The translations under genes were made by a program, and so were the position numbers. A stretch of 15,921 nucleotides of DNA, from the NCBI GenBank assembly GCA_964549655.1, contig CAZJXN010000123.1, forward strand, positions 1 to 15,921, written 5' to 3'. Below are positions 6,667-14,777 of the stretch, piece by piece. Within the stretch, counting starts at the first letter, position 1; every line of letters begins with the position of its first letter. Source of the stretch: JADJNW01 sp964549655. Lineage in GTDB: Bacteria > Bacteroidota > Bacteroidia > Chitinophagales > Saprospiraceae. The notes below the pieces were generated by a model. The model was not told the origin of the DNA and searched no databases. It saw only the letters and a program-made list of their open reading frames with translations.

Positions 6667-7608
6667 ATGGAATTGCTACGTAGAATCTGGCGGTGGTTGG
6701 TGTCTCTTTTTTCTTTTCCGCCAGCAGAAGAGGAGCCAACAGTGCCCGAACCTAAATTAGAACCGGAAGCACCCGTCATTGACCTGCCTGCACAAAAGGG
6801 TTTTGATCCACATTTTTTACCAGTCGAAGTGCAGCTTCCAGCATTGAAGGGCGCGCCGGATGCCTTGCTGCACTATTGGCATTTCAGTGTGGCGATGAAC
6901 GAAGCTCGACGGATGCCGTATTACACGGCGGTGAATATTGATGCCTTGAAGTATAATAAACTGAAACCCAATATTCCGAGCCGCAAGGAAATGGGTGCGG
7001 ATGATTGGAATGTAGAACCGCGCTTACCTAAAATGGCACAGTTACCAAAGTCTTTTTATGCAGATAATGATTTTGATCTCGGGCACATGGTGCGGCGAGA
7101 AGATGCGCTTTGGGGCGACACCCTGGAAGAAGCAATCGCAGCGAATGATGATACTTTTTATCTGACGAATGCGGTGCCACAACATAAAGATTTTAATCGC
7201 AACGCTGCACGGTGGAAGGGTTTGGAAGATTATGCGCTCCGCAATGCCCGTAAAAATGATTTGCGGGTTTCGGTATTCTCAGGTTGTGTATTTGATGAAA
7301 AAGATCGCACTTTTAAAAATGTGCAAATACCGGGGCAGTTTTGGAAAATACTGATGATGGTGAAAGCCGATGGGGAATTGTCGGCAACTGGCTATCTGGT
7401 GCAACAAGATGATTTGATTGAGGATATTACCGAGCGCGACTTGGGATTCCGATTTGAACAGTTTAAAACGTATCAAGTACCGCTCACAAAAATAGAGGAA
7501 GTGACGGGCTTACGATTTGGATTGAATGATTATGACCCGGTACAAAAAACAAGGGGTATATTCACTCCACCCACCCCAATTGACGATTTTGAAGATATTG
7601 TTTTGTAG
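6667..7608 (+). CDS. DNA/RNA non-specific endonuclease (NUC1 family)
   Basis: The 313-aa protein has a short hydrophobic, Trp-rich N-terminus (ELLRRIWRWLVSLFSF), a Pro/Glu-rich linker (20-45) and a nuclease domain (about 65-290). The beta-beta-alpha metal motif, usually DRGH, reads DLGHMVRR here with catalytic His140. It is followed by TFYLTNAVPQ and FNRNAARWKGLE, where the conserved Asn that holds the metal ion lies (Asn177 or Asn179), and by a conserved core strand (RVSVFSGCVFD). Such enzymes cut DNA and RNA without sequence preference. There is no cleavable signal peptide or T9SS tail; the N-terminus could anchor the protein in the inner membrane. No immunity protein or toxin delivery domain lies beside it, so a toxin role is not supported. 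Confidence 0.88.
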   Translation: MELLRRIWRWLVSLFSFPPAEEEPTVPEPKLEPEAPVIDLPAQKGFDPHFLPVEVQLPALKGAPDALLHYWHFSVAMNEARRMPYYTAVNIDALKYNKLKPNIPSRKEMGADDWNVEPRLPKMAQLPKSFYADNDFDLGHMVRREDALWGDTLEEAIAANDDTFYLTNAVPQHKDFNRNAARWKGLEDYALRNARKNDLRVSVFSGCVFDEKDRTFKNVQIPGQFWKILMMVKADGELSATGYLVQQDDLIEDITERDLGFRFEQFKTYQVPLTKIEEVTGLRFGLNDYDPVQKTRGIFTPPTPIDDFEDIVL

Positions 7609-7660
7609 TGGTAGGATAACTTTAACCCCATATAAAGCCAAACAAATTTAGCGATTATAC

Positions 7661-7695
7661 AAAAAAAGCCCCCCTTCTATAGTGAGAAGAGAGGC
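7661..7695 (-). terminator. Minus-strand terminator with 11-bp stem
   Basis: As minus-strand RNA, arms 7695-7685 and 7678-7668 form 11 pairs (two U.G) around a 6-nt loop, followed by seven U (7667-7661). On the plus strand the two wobble pairs become C-A mismatches and no T-run follows, so it works leftward. No confirmed gene feeds into it; it may shield the convergent nuclease gene. Confidence 0.7.
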
Positions 7696-8029
7696 CATCC
7701 CAAAAACCGATTTAAGTATACACTTGAAAACGGCTCTTGTGAATCACATACAATCCAATCGCCTTAACTAAATAAAAATATCGTTCGTGTCTGCACTGTG
7801 TTATTTACATAGCGCAATGACTACTTTTATAATGAAAACCCAACTTAAAAATCCGATTTGAAATAGAAAGAAGTGCAGTGGAAAATTACAGTGGAATAGC
7901 AAATGAGAATACATCGTGTTAGCAACACGAAAAGGCTACTCCTCTTGTTTCATCGGATTATAAATTGTTGTCTTTTTTCAAACTTGCCTACAAGTTAAGT
8001 ACGAATTGATTATCAGTTTCTTACGCTGT

Positions 8030-8057
8030 GGTCAATGGTCAATTATAAATGGTCAAT
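8030..8057. repeat. GGTCAAT short repeat tract
   Basis: Three copies of GGTCAAT, two adjacent with 7-bp spacing and a third after ATTATAAAT, lie inside the loop of the 11-bp inverted repeat 7990-8069. Tracts of the ATTGACC type recur in many bacterial genomes; function unknown. Confidence 0.6.
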
Positions 8058-8362
8058 CACTTAACTTGTGGTGTTGATAGCCTTCTCAAGAATTTTTGTG
8101 TCGCAAACAAATAGAATCCGAATCTCTATGGGAGATTATTAAAACAAACCTGCGAATTAGGATGGATGAATAGCTACGAATAAGGTAGCCCGATATTGGA
8201 ATGTAGAAAAGAGGTGCAAGTGTTTCATGGATTATAATTTGTTGCTTATGCTCATTACTGTTTACAAAAGTAAGGTAAAAATTTGGAATATGACATACCC
8301 TGAAGGTGGTATTTTTGATCTTGATTTGTAGCTCGAAGGCGGACAAGCTACGAATCAAGGTC

Positions 8363-8396
8363 AAAAAGCAGCCTCTCACACCGAAATGGAGAGGCT
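8363..8396 (-). terminator. Minus-strand terminator, probably of the PorP/SprF gene
   Basis: Minus-strand arms AGCCTCTC (8396-8389) and GAGAGGCT (8377-8370) enclose an 11-nt loop and are followed, after GC, by five T (8367-8363). It lies 158 bp beyond the stop of the PorP/SprF-family gene, the nearest upstream gene on that strand. Confidence 0.65.
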
Positions 8397-8440
8397 ATCC
8401 CAAAAACCAATTGTTAAAGGACATCTAAATAAGTAGACAG

Positions 8441-8558
8441 TTGTCAGCTTGCAGTTTGCAGTCGCTTAATACATTGACAAATAATGGCTTAAGATGAATT
8501 TATTTTATAATTGATTGTCAACGTTTTGAGTGCTGCGTACTGCTTACTGCCTACTTAT
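8441..8558. repeat. Two 7-bp-period tracts
   Basis: At 8441-8465 the units TTGTCAG, CTTGCAG, TTTGCAG follow one another. At 8531-8558 the units TGCTGCG, TACTGCT, TACTGCC, TACTTAT do so, the last overlapping the stop codon of the PorP/SprF gene. Both are degenerate heptamer arrays, too short and irregular for CRISPR. Confidence 0.6.
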
Positions 8559-9472
8559 TTATTATCAGTAGGCTTACGCTCTTTCTTTTCAAACTCCAAA
8601 AATAGACTGACTTCATGGGAGCCACTATTGAATTTTTGGAAACGTTGAAAGGACATATCATAGGAATAAATAAACTGAAAATTGGACAATTTAGCGCCTA
8701 ATAAAACGCCCAGCGCGCCAAGGGTGCGATACGAAATACCCGTGATCAATTGGTCATCCAAAAAACCGGCTTTTAAATTGATGTCCACTTGCGAAGGTGC
8801 ATCTTTTACTTTACGTGCCATGATGGAAGGCTCCAATGTAAAGTTAAGATCAAGTATATCAAATTGGTGCGCCAAAAAGAGCGTATAGTTTTGGAGGGCA
8901 GATTCATTCGTGCTACTCACCACATCGTCCAGTCTGGATTGAATAATATTGGCAAATGCCAAGCCAAATCGGGTACGATCCTGCACACTACCGAAAACAC
9001 CGACGGATGCGTCAAACTCATTGATACCTTCCATACTTTCTGTAATCAAATCGTCGCCGGGATCAAAGAAAGGGCTATCTGTAATCGAATTATCTAATTT
9101 AAGCTGCTGATAGACGGTCGAGAAACCGGCTGCCATTTTTACATTTTCGCTGAGTTGAAAACGGAATGCCCAGTTTAGCAATCCTTTCAAGCGTGTCATT
9201 TGAGCGGCAGTCTCCGAAATCACGCCCACGCCTACGCCAAATGTTTTGCCAACCGGACCATTGAATTGTACCCCAAACGTTTGCGGCGCATCGGGGAAAC
9301 CCGTCCATTGGGCACGCCCATTAAACTGAACTTGATACGTGCCCTTGAAACCTGCCGCCGCCGGATTGATAAGTACTGGAGAGATTTGATAATGGGTAAA
9401 AATGGCTTCGTCTTGTGCCCGAATCGTCTGAATGATTGCAAAAAAAGCTATGAGTAGAAGTATTTTTTTCAT
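8555..9472 (-). CDS. PorP/SprF-family type IX secretion outer-membrane protein
   Basis: The 305-aa protein starts with a signal peptide (MKKILLLIAFFAIIQTIRAQ, cleavage near 19). It continues with the family signature QDEAIFTHYQISPVLINPAAAGF (split: QDEAIFTHYQ, NPAAAG) and alternating beta-strand segments with GVGVGVIS and VKMAAGFSTVYQQLKLD, as expected for an outer-membrane beta-barrel. Established knowledge: family members work with the T9SS and are often encoded next to, and needed for, secretion or attachment of large cargo with type B tails. Here the gene lies 269 bp downstream of exactly such a protein on the same strand. Genomes carry many paralogues, so this copy is more likely a dedicated partner of that adhesin than the core PorP. 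A near -7 match TAAAATTG sits about 40 bases upstream of the start, so it may have its own promoter. Confidence 0.93.
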   Translation of the reverse strand: MKKILLLIAFFAIIQTIRAQDEAIFTHYQISPVLINPAAAGFKGTYQVQFNGRAQWTGFPDAPQTFGVQFNGPVGKTFGVGVGVISETAAQMTRLKGLLNWAFRFQLSENVKMAAGFSTVYQQLKLDNSITDSPFFDPGDDLITESMEGINEFDASVGVFGSVQDRTRFGLAFANIIQSRLDDVVSSTNESALQNYTLFLAHQFDILDLNFTLEPSIMARKVKDAPSQVDINLKAGFLDDQLITGISYRTLGALGVLLGAKLSNFQFIYSYDMSFQRFQKFNSGSHEVSLFLEFEKKERKPTDNK

Positions 9473-9590
9473 GATGAGATCGGTTAATGGTTTGGAATTA
9501 CAATTTTATAAAAAGCAGTTAAATAATTATACAATATTATTTTTAACACCTATTCACGTAATTATTAAGTGCTAAGCCCTTTTATTTTTA

Positions 9591-9637
9591 ACCGCGGAGG
9601 CACAGAGGACGCAGAGCCCCCCGACCTTGGTCGGGGC
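9591..9637. repeat. CGCAGAGG-type repeat followed by a GTCGGGG palindrome
   Basis: The tract CGCGGAGGCACAGAGGACG at 9593 onward is a degenerate array of GCAGAGG-like units seen dispersed in many bacterial genomes. It is followed by CCCCGACC-TT-GGTCGGGG (9619-9636). The gap between the two minus-strand genes (9473-9741) otherwise shows nothing recognisable. The palindrome could weaken transcription from the adhesin gene into the PorP/SprF gene. Confidence 0.6.
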
Positions 9638-9741
9638 TATCGGCTTTGCGAACTTTAATAGAGAGATTATATTTTAGTTGGCTCTATTACTTATATAAAG
9701 CTATGTGCCTACGTGTTAGAGAAACGCTGTTAAGTGCCTAT

Positions 9742-12700
9742 TTAATTATCTCTCAGTAGCGTAATAGATCCTTTTACTTGTAATAATTTTCCGTCGTTAT
9801 CCAGGTATTCGAGTACGTAGTAGTATGGACCCTCCGGCAGTGGATCGCCGTTTTGAGTCGTGCCTTCCCAAGTGTTATCGTAATTATCTACTTGATAGAC
9901 CAATTGACCCCAGCGATTATAAATTTCTAAGTGATTATCTTTCAATTCTTGGATACATGTAATAAGAAAAGCATCATTTGGACCATCACCATTGGGTGTA
10001 ATAACCGTTCTCACCTCGGAGCATGGGAATCGGCTGTCTGCTACGGCTCCAGTAGCCAGCTCTGCGTTACAACCTCGGCTATCCGTTACTTTTACAAAGT
10101 AAGGACCCGGACAGAGATTATCAATCATGGGCTGTGTCTGATTGGGGAAACTATTCCATTGGAAAGTATAAGGAGCGGCTCCGCCCTCTACTTTTGCAAA
10201 AGCGACCCCGTTACAATCATCCGTTGCCGGTTGTGTTTCTACCTGCACCAATATGGGGTTTGGGTTTGCCAATGTAAAAGAAGCTGTTGCCGTACAATTA
10301 TTGACATCTGTGGCAGTTACTTGGTAGATGCCGATTGCCAAAAACAACAAGCGGTCTGTAACGGCATTGGTATTCCATTTGAAATTATAAGGTCTGCCAG
10401 AAGTGCCGCCGATAGCAGTCACGATGATTTCCCCGTTGCGATCTCCTCGGCAGGATACGTCGCGGATATTGGACAGTATTTTGATGGTATCTGGTGCGAC
10501 TACTTTTATTTCTTTGGTCATCGTACAACCAATTCCATCCGTCACCAATACCCGATAAGTACCTGCGCCGACGTTCATAAGTACGGGTGTAGTCGCCAGC
10601 AGTGCGGTATCGCGTCTCCACTGATAGGTGTAATTGCCGCTGCTGCCATTTCTTCCGGTCACTTCCAGTATCGCGTCTTTTGCAGTTGGGCAGCTTATAT
10701 CCGAGCCATTATAATCAGAAATAACAGCGATGTCCGCATTTAAATTAGAAACTGCATTTACGGTGAATTGCTTTATGAGCGTATTGCCCGATTGTTCCGT
10801 CACGACTGCAGTATATACACCTGGCACTACATTTTTCAGGGTGTCGCTGGTGGAGATTGCGTTTCCAGTGCTATTATTCCACATTACTCGATAGGGTAAC
10901 TTTCCACCGGAGATGCTCAAAATAACAGACCCAGTAGAATCTTGCGGGCACTGTGCGGGTTTTACACTGCCGCTGGTTCGGAAAGTATTTACAGTGATAG
11001 CTGGAAACGTCTGCACACAGCCGTTGGAGTCGCGCACGGTTGGCACAAAATCTCCTTCACAGAGGTTGATAATCTGCGTACCATTGCCGGTGTTGGGCGA
11101 ATTCCATTGAATCGTATAGGGCGGCTTACCACCTGTTATCGCCGTTGTAATTTTACCGATACAACCGGATTCTTCGGTATCATTCACCACTACGATATTG
11201 GTCAATTGAATGCCAACAGGCTGTGCGATTTGCACGACTTGGGGAACTCTGGCACCTGCCTCATCGCTCACTGTAAAGGCAAGGTCGCCTGCCGTTAAAT
11301 CGGTTCTGCTTACGAATCCTGTGGTGTTAGTGATGGAAGTACCGTTACTAAATGTGATGGTATAAGGAGAGCGTCCGCCTTTAATTTCAAAAGATAAAGT
11401 GCCATTATTTCCACCAAAACAAGTTGCACTCGTGATTTGTATATTGGCAACGGATAATTGAATATCTTGTACGGTCACATTATAACAAGTATCTTTTTTA
11501 CAACCCCTACTATCCGTCACGGTCACACAGTATGAACCAGTTGCAAGATTATTGAGCGTGGCTGTTGTAGCATTGTTTGCCCATAGAATGGTATAGGGCG
11601 AAGTTCCACCGGAGATATTCAGCGCAATCGCACCATTACTTACCCCTGCACTCGCTGGTGTAATGGTCTCCGACAACACAATGGCCGGGTATTTAGTCAC
11701 TTCAAAATCAGAAGTATTCGTAGCATTCTGATTATCGGTGATCGTCACGCGGTACGTGCCAGCTACTACGCCAGCAAGATTTTGCGCAGTGGAGCCGTTG
11801 CTCCAATTGAAACGATAAGGTACGACACCACCTGTCACCGTCAGGGTAATTGCTCCATCTGATGCACCATCACAGATTCTATTTGCTATACCTGTCACAT
11901 TCAATGGTGCTGTCACACTTGCACAACTCGTTTTAGAACAGCCCAGTACATCTGTTACTGTTACACAATATTGACCGGGCGCAGACAAGCCTGTAATGTC
12001 TTTTTGAGTAGAAGTAAAAGGAGGTACACCAGGACCAGTCCAAGAGTAGGTGTACGTACCCGTTCCGCCGGTGACGTTGACCGTCACACTGCCAGTATTT
12101 CCAGCGCTGATATTTGTCGGTGTAGTACTGATTTGCAAGGTCGTATTAAGTGCAACATTGATAGGACCGGAAGAAACCGTACATCCTTTCGCATCGGTAA
12201 TAACCACGGAATAGTCACCAGCTTGCAAGTTATTTTGCGTAGGAACATTATCTGGCAAGCTGCCACTCCAATTATATAAATAGGGAGCCGTACCGCCCGT
12301 CACCGCCACTGTGATACTACCAGAATTCGGATTGGTACAGGAAGGTTTTGTTACGGTGGATGTAACTGCCAGTGCTGCGGTGGGCTGGGTAATGCTATAA
12401 GTGCCTGTCACGGTCAGCGTATTTGCATCCGTCACGGTCACGGTATAACTACCTGGCGCCAAACCAGTCAAATCTTGCGTCGTTGCATTGTTACTCCAGC
12501 GGTAGGTGTATACACCAGAGCCACCCTGCGGCGTGATGTTAATCGCACCAGTAGACTGCCCAAAGCAATTGATATTGGTGATTGCTGGTGGATTCACAAT
12601 TGTTGGGGAAAGTACGGGCGTACCAATCGTAACTACCCCGTTTTTTATGGCAAAAGGAATAGCCACCCCACTGGTATCGCTTATTTCAATAGAAGTAGGC

Positions 12701-14499
12701 GCATTTATAAAATTAACATTGGTAACAGTGCCATTAGCGCCCGTAGCCGTGAAGCAAACTTTGAAAATAATAGTGCCATTTGGTACCGTGAGACCAGTCG
12801 TAGATTCATCTTCCCAAATAGCGGTGATGATGCCGGCTGTAGTTGGCTGCGGACTTTTAGGCGTGCCAATTTTACTCAGGGATAAATATTGTAAATTCAG
12901 ACTTGTTATAGAATCGAATGTTAATTTAGTCGCATCATAACCCAACGTAAATTGCATACTCACCAGCTTCTTAAAATTAGTCACCGATACATCCAAGCAA
13001 ACTTGTTGACCAGATTGTACTGTTTTATCCGATAGCGTAAGTTTAAATTCACTCCCTTCCACCGGCGTAGTACCTACGGTGACGGAGCCTGGTTTGCTAC
13101 TAAAAACACCTTGCGTTAAATTGCCATTCACCACTTGCAACACATCTAATGGCGTTGGATTTCCGACGATGCTCACAGGGGTAGTACCAGTGGTTGCCAA
13201 TATCTTAAAACACACCTGAAAAATGGAGGTTCCGTCGGGTACAGTCATACCCTGCGTCGTCGGCTCTTCCCATACTAAGGTGAGTTTTCCAGCAGGTACG
13301 CCACCCATGCTGGGAGGTCCAAAGTTGGATGCCGTGAGACCCGGCAGGTTGTAGGCTCCCGTAGAAACATATTGCAGTTTGGTTGGGTCAAATTGAATAC
13401 TAAATGACATGGAAGCCACCAAATTGAAACCTTCTGTCGTGATGTCCAAGCAAACGTTCGTGCCACTTGGACCTGCTTTGACGGGTACATTGAGTTTGAA
13501 AATAGTAGAGTTGGTGCCACCGCCTCCAGTAGTACCACCTGTGATAGTAACCGAGCCGTTTTGACTGCTAAAAGTGACGGTTGCTTGATTTTTATCTTTT
13601 ACTTCCTGCGCTCGAGGCGTAGTTGTAAAGCTGATGGGTGTCGAACCGTTCCCACCAATCGCTGTAAAACACAGTCGAAAGATGATTCTTCCATCCGGCA
13701 CGGTTACGCCTTCTGTACCAGGGTCGCTCCAGGAGAGGATAATTTGCCCAGGCTGTAGGGTACTAGAACCGGGTAAACCAAAAGAATTAACCGTTAAATC
13801 CTCCAGATTGAAGCCCGAAACCGAGTCGAAGCGCAGTTTAGTAGGATCATATTGAATACTGGATTGTACGGAAATGAGGTCTTTGAATCCCTCTACCGAA
13901 ACGTTCGCGCATACCTTCTGCCCAGTAGCCACGGTTTCATTGGAAGTTATTATCTTGAAAGGCGTGTTGCCGCCACCTCCTCCACCGCCTGTCACGGTGA
14001 CGGTACTCGGCTGCCCTGTTAAAACAAGCTCATCTTCATCCGCATTGATGATTTCCGTCACGGTAGGCGTGTTACTAAAAGTAAGCTGGGTAGAAGCGGT
14101 AGCCGTACTTAGTACATTAAAACAAATTTCGATAAGGACTGTGCCACTTGCAAGCGTTTCCCCCACCAGAATGTTAGGAGACGTCCATGCCATTATAATC
14201 GCACCAGGCGTGTTGGCACTAGGCGTTACACCCGGTATTTTTATGGAAAAATTGTTTAATGCTAATCCTGGAAGGTTAATGTTTCCTGCACTGACGGGTT
14301 GTAAGGAATTCGGGTCGTACCTAATACTGGTTTGAATGCCGATAACGGCGTTAAATCCGCTTCCCACCGTAAGGGGGATACATACTTGCTGCCCTACAGC
14401 GGCGGTTTTGCTGCCAAGGCTCAACGTGATGGGTTGAGCTGCCGTGTAGTTGGCGCAAAATAGCAATAGTGCTATTACTGGTGTAATGAATTTGTTCAT
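9742..14499 (-). CDS. Giant surface protein: cohesin-like modules, SprB-like repeats, T9SS type B tail
   Basis: The 1585-aa protein has a signal peptide (1-21, ending TAAQ). Four cohesin-like modules follow at about 23-171, 180-321, 332-476 and 483-626. Each has the pattern GQQVC-(L/I)-V, YDPxKL, an aromatic W-(S/E)-(D/E)P segment and a closing IxFxVCF strand; Gly-rich linkers separate some. From about 630 to 1490 come roughly eleven SprB-like repeats of 70-85 aa (C-G-NG-I-I--GG--PY-Y-WSN, then LxxGxYxVTVTDxxGC). The C-terminus (1497-1585) is a T9SS type B sorting domain: TPNGDGPNDAF, IYNRWGQLVYQ and WEG...G. SprB repeats occur in gliding and surface adhesins of Bacteroidota. The PorP/SprF gene downstream is its probable secretion partner. 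An adhesin or structural role is inferred; no enzymatic motif is visible. Confidence 0.9.
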   Translation of the reverse strand: MNKFITPVIALLLFCANYTAAQPITLSLGSKTAAVGQQVCIPLTVGSGFNAVIGIQTSIRYDPNSLQPVSAGNINLPGLALNNFSIKIPGVTPSANTPGAIIMAWTSPNILVGETLASGTVLIEICFNVLSTATASTQLTFSNTPTVTEIINADEDELVLTGQPSTVTVTGGGGGGGNTPFKIITSNETVATGQKVCANVSVEGFKDLISVQSSIQYDPTKLRFDSVSGFNLEDLTVNSFGLPGSSTLQPGQIILSWSDPGTEGVTVPDGRIIFRLCFTAIGGNGSTPISFTTTPRAQEVKDKNQATVTFSSQNGSVTITGGTTGGGGTNSTIFKLNVPVKAGPSGTNVCLDITTEGFNLVASMSFSIQFDPTKLQYVSTGAYNLPGLTASNFGPPSMGGVPAGKLTLVWEEPTTQGMTVPDGTSIFQVCFKILATTGTTPVSIVGNPTPLDVLQVVNGNLTQGVFSSKPGSVTVGTTPVEGSEFKLTLSDKTVQSGQQVCLDVSVTNFKKLVSMQFTLGYDATKLTFDSITSLNLQYLSLSKIGTPKSPQPTTAGIITAIWEDESTTGLTVPNGTIIFKVCFTATGANGTVTNVNFINAPTSIEISDTSGVAIPFAIKNGVVTIGTPVLSPTIVNPPAITNINCFGQSTGAINITPQGGSGVYTYRWSNNATTQDLTGLAPGSYTVTVTDANTLTVTGTYSITQPTAALAVTSTVTKPSCTNPNSGSITVAVTGGTAPYLYNWSGSLPDNVPTQNNLQAGDYSVVITDAKGCTVSSGPINVALNTTLQISTTPTNISAGNTGSVTVNVTGGTGTYTYSWTGPGVPPFTSTQKDITGLSAPGQYCVTVTDVLGCSKTSCASVTAPLNVTGIANRICDGASDGAITLTVTGGVVPYRFNWSNGSTAQNLAGVVAGTYRVTITDNQNATNTSDFEVTKYPAIVLSETITPASAGVSNGAIALNISGGTSPYTILWANNATTATLNNLATGSYCVTVTDSRGCKKDTCYNVTVQDIQLSVANIQITSATCFGGNNGTLSFEIKGGRSPYTITFSNGTSITNTTGFVSRTDLTAGDLAFTVSDEAGARVPQVVQIAQPVGIQLTNIVVVNDTEESGCIGKITTAITGGKPPYTIQWNSPNTGNGTQIINLCEGDFVPTVRDSNGCVQTFPAITVNTFRTSGSVKPAQCPQDSTGSVILSISGGKLPYRVMWNNSTGNAISTSDTLKNVVPGVYTAVVTEQSGNTLIKQFTVNAVSNLNADIAVISDYNGSDISCPTAKDAILEVTGRNGSSGNYTYQWRRDTALLATTPVLMNVGAGTYRVLVTDGIGCTMTKEIKVVAPDTIKILSNIRDVSCRGDRNGEIIVTAIGGTSGRPYNFKWNTNAVTDRLLFLAIGIYQVTATDVNNCTATASFTLANPNPILVQVETQPATDDCNGVAFAKVEGGAAPYTFQWNSFPNQTQPMIDNLCPGPYFVKVTDSRGCNAELATGAVADSRFPCSEVRTVITPNGDGPNDAFLITCIQELKDNHLEIYNRWGQLVYQVDNYDNTWEGTTQNGDPLPEGPYYYVLEYLDNDGKLLQVKGSITLLRDN

Positions 14500-14620
14500 G
14501 CGCTCGGAATTTGGGACGTTAAAAAATAAAATGCTTTATAATAGGTTATTAATCGTTCGGTTTAAATAATAATTACGCTGTTTTAAATACATTATAACAA
14601 AATATTATTAATACAATTGT

Positions 14621-14684
14621 CCTCTCTTTACCTCATCCTTAAAGGGTGTCCTCGCGCGGGAGGGTCGTCCTTTAAGAAAAGAGG
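14621..14684. repeat. Interrupted palindrome between two surface-protein genes
   Basis: CTTAAAGG (14638-14645) pairs with CCTTTAAG (14669-14676); outside it CCTCTCTTT (14621-14629) pairs partly with AAGAAAAGAGG (14674-14684). The 23-nt centre is GC-rich and contains CTCGCGCGGGAGG. It is probably an extragenic palindrome. It could end the transcript of the 264-aa protein, though no T-run follows on the minus strand. The rest of this 278-bp gap is AT-rich with no recognised feature. Confidence 0.6.
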
Positions 14685-14777
14685 TGACGGGAGGATAAAG
14701 GAATAAATTTTTGTTACAATGTTGTAAGTTTTATAACTATTTATAAAACTCAGCATTATCATGTCTATAATAATTCT

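Larger units (their letters stand above)
7689..8412. repeat. Pair of ~24-bp direct repeats, 700 bp apart
   Basis: GAGAGGCCATCCCAAAAACC (from 7689) and GAGAGGCTATCCCAAAAACC (from 8389) differ at one base and are both followed by (G/A)ATT. Each forms the outer arm of a minus-strand terminator. The sequence resembles the GAGGCTGTCCCAAAA-type ends of some insertion sequences, but no transposase is present between or beside them. Confidence 0.65.
7609..8554. other. 946-bp gene-free stretch with terminators and repeats
   Basis: No convincing protein gene is present. A 97-codon minus-strand frame (8086-8379) has no family features and crosses hairpin DNA. The stretch holds two minus-strand terminators, two pairs of direct repeats (GAGAGGC-ATCCC at 7689 and 8389; TGTTTCAT-GGATTATAA at 7946 and 8221), and an 11-bp inverted repeat ACAAGTTAAGT (7990-8000) / ACTTAACTTGT (8059-8069). 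Three short 7-bp-period tracts are also present. On the minus strand a TAnnTTTG match (8272-8265) precedes a possible 23-codon frame (8228-8157). It could be a graveyard of small transposable elements. Confidence 0.55.

Noticed and set aside
6667..7608. Nuclease considered as a T9SS or contact-dependent toxin
   Set aside because: No sorting domain, delivery domain or adjacent immunity gene is seen.
8086..8379. 97-codon minus-strand frame
   Set aside because: It starts inside a terminator hairpin, crosses repeat DNA and has no recognisable domain.
8030..8558. Short tandem tracts considered as a CRISPR array
   Set aside because: Units are 7 bp and adjacent, with no unique spacers of regular length and no cas genes.
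9931..10743. 270-codon plus-strand frame and other long plus-strand frames up to 14335
   Set aside because: They are antisense shadows of the 1585-aa repeat protein, whose domain content is unambiguous.
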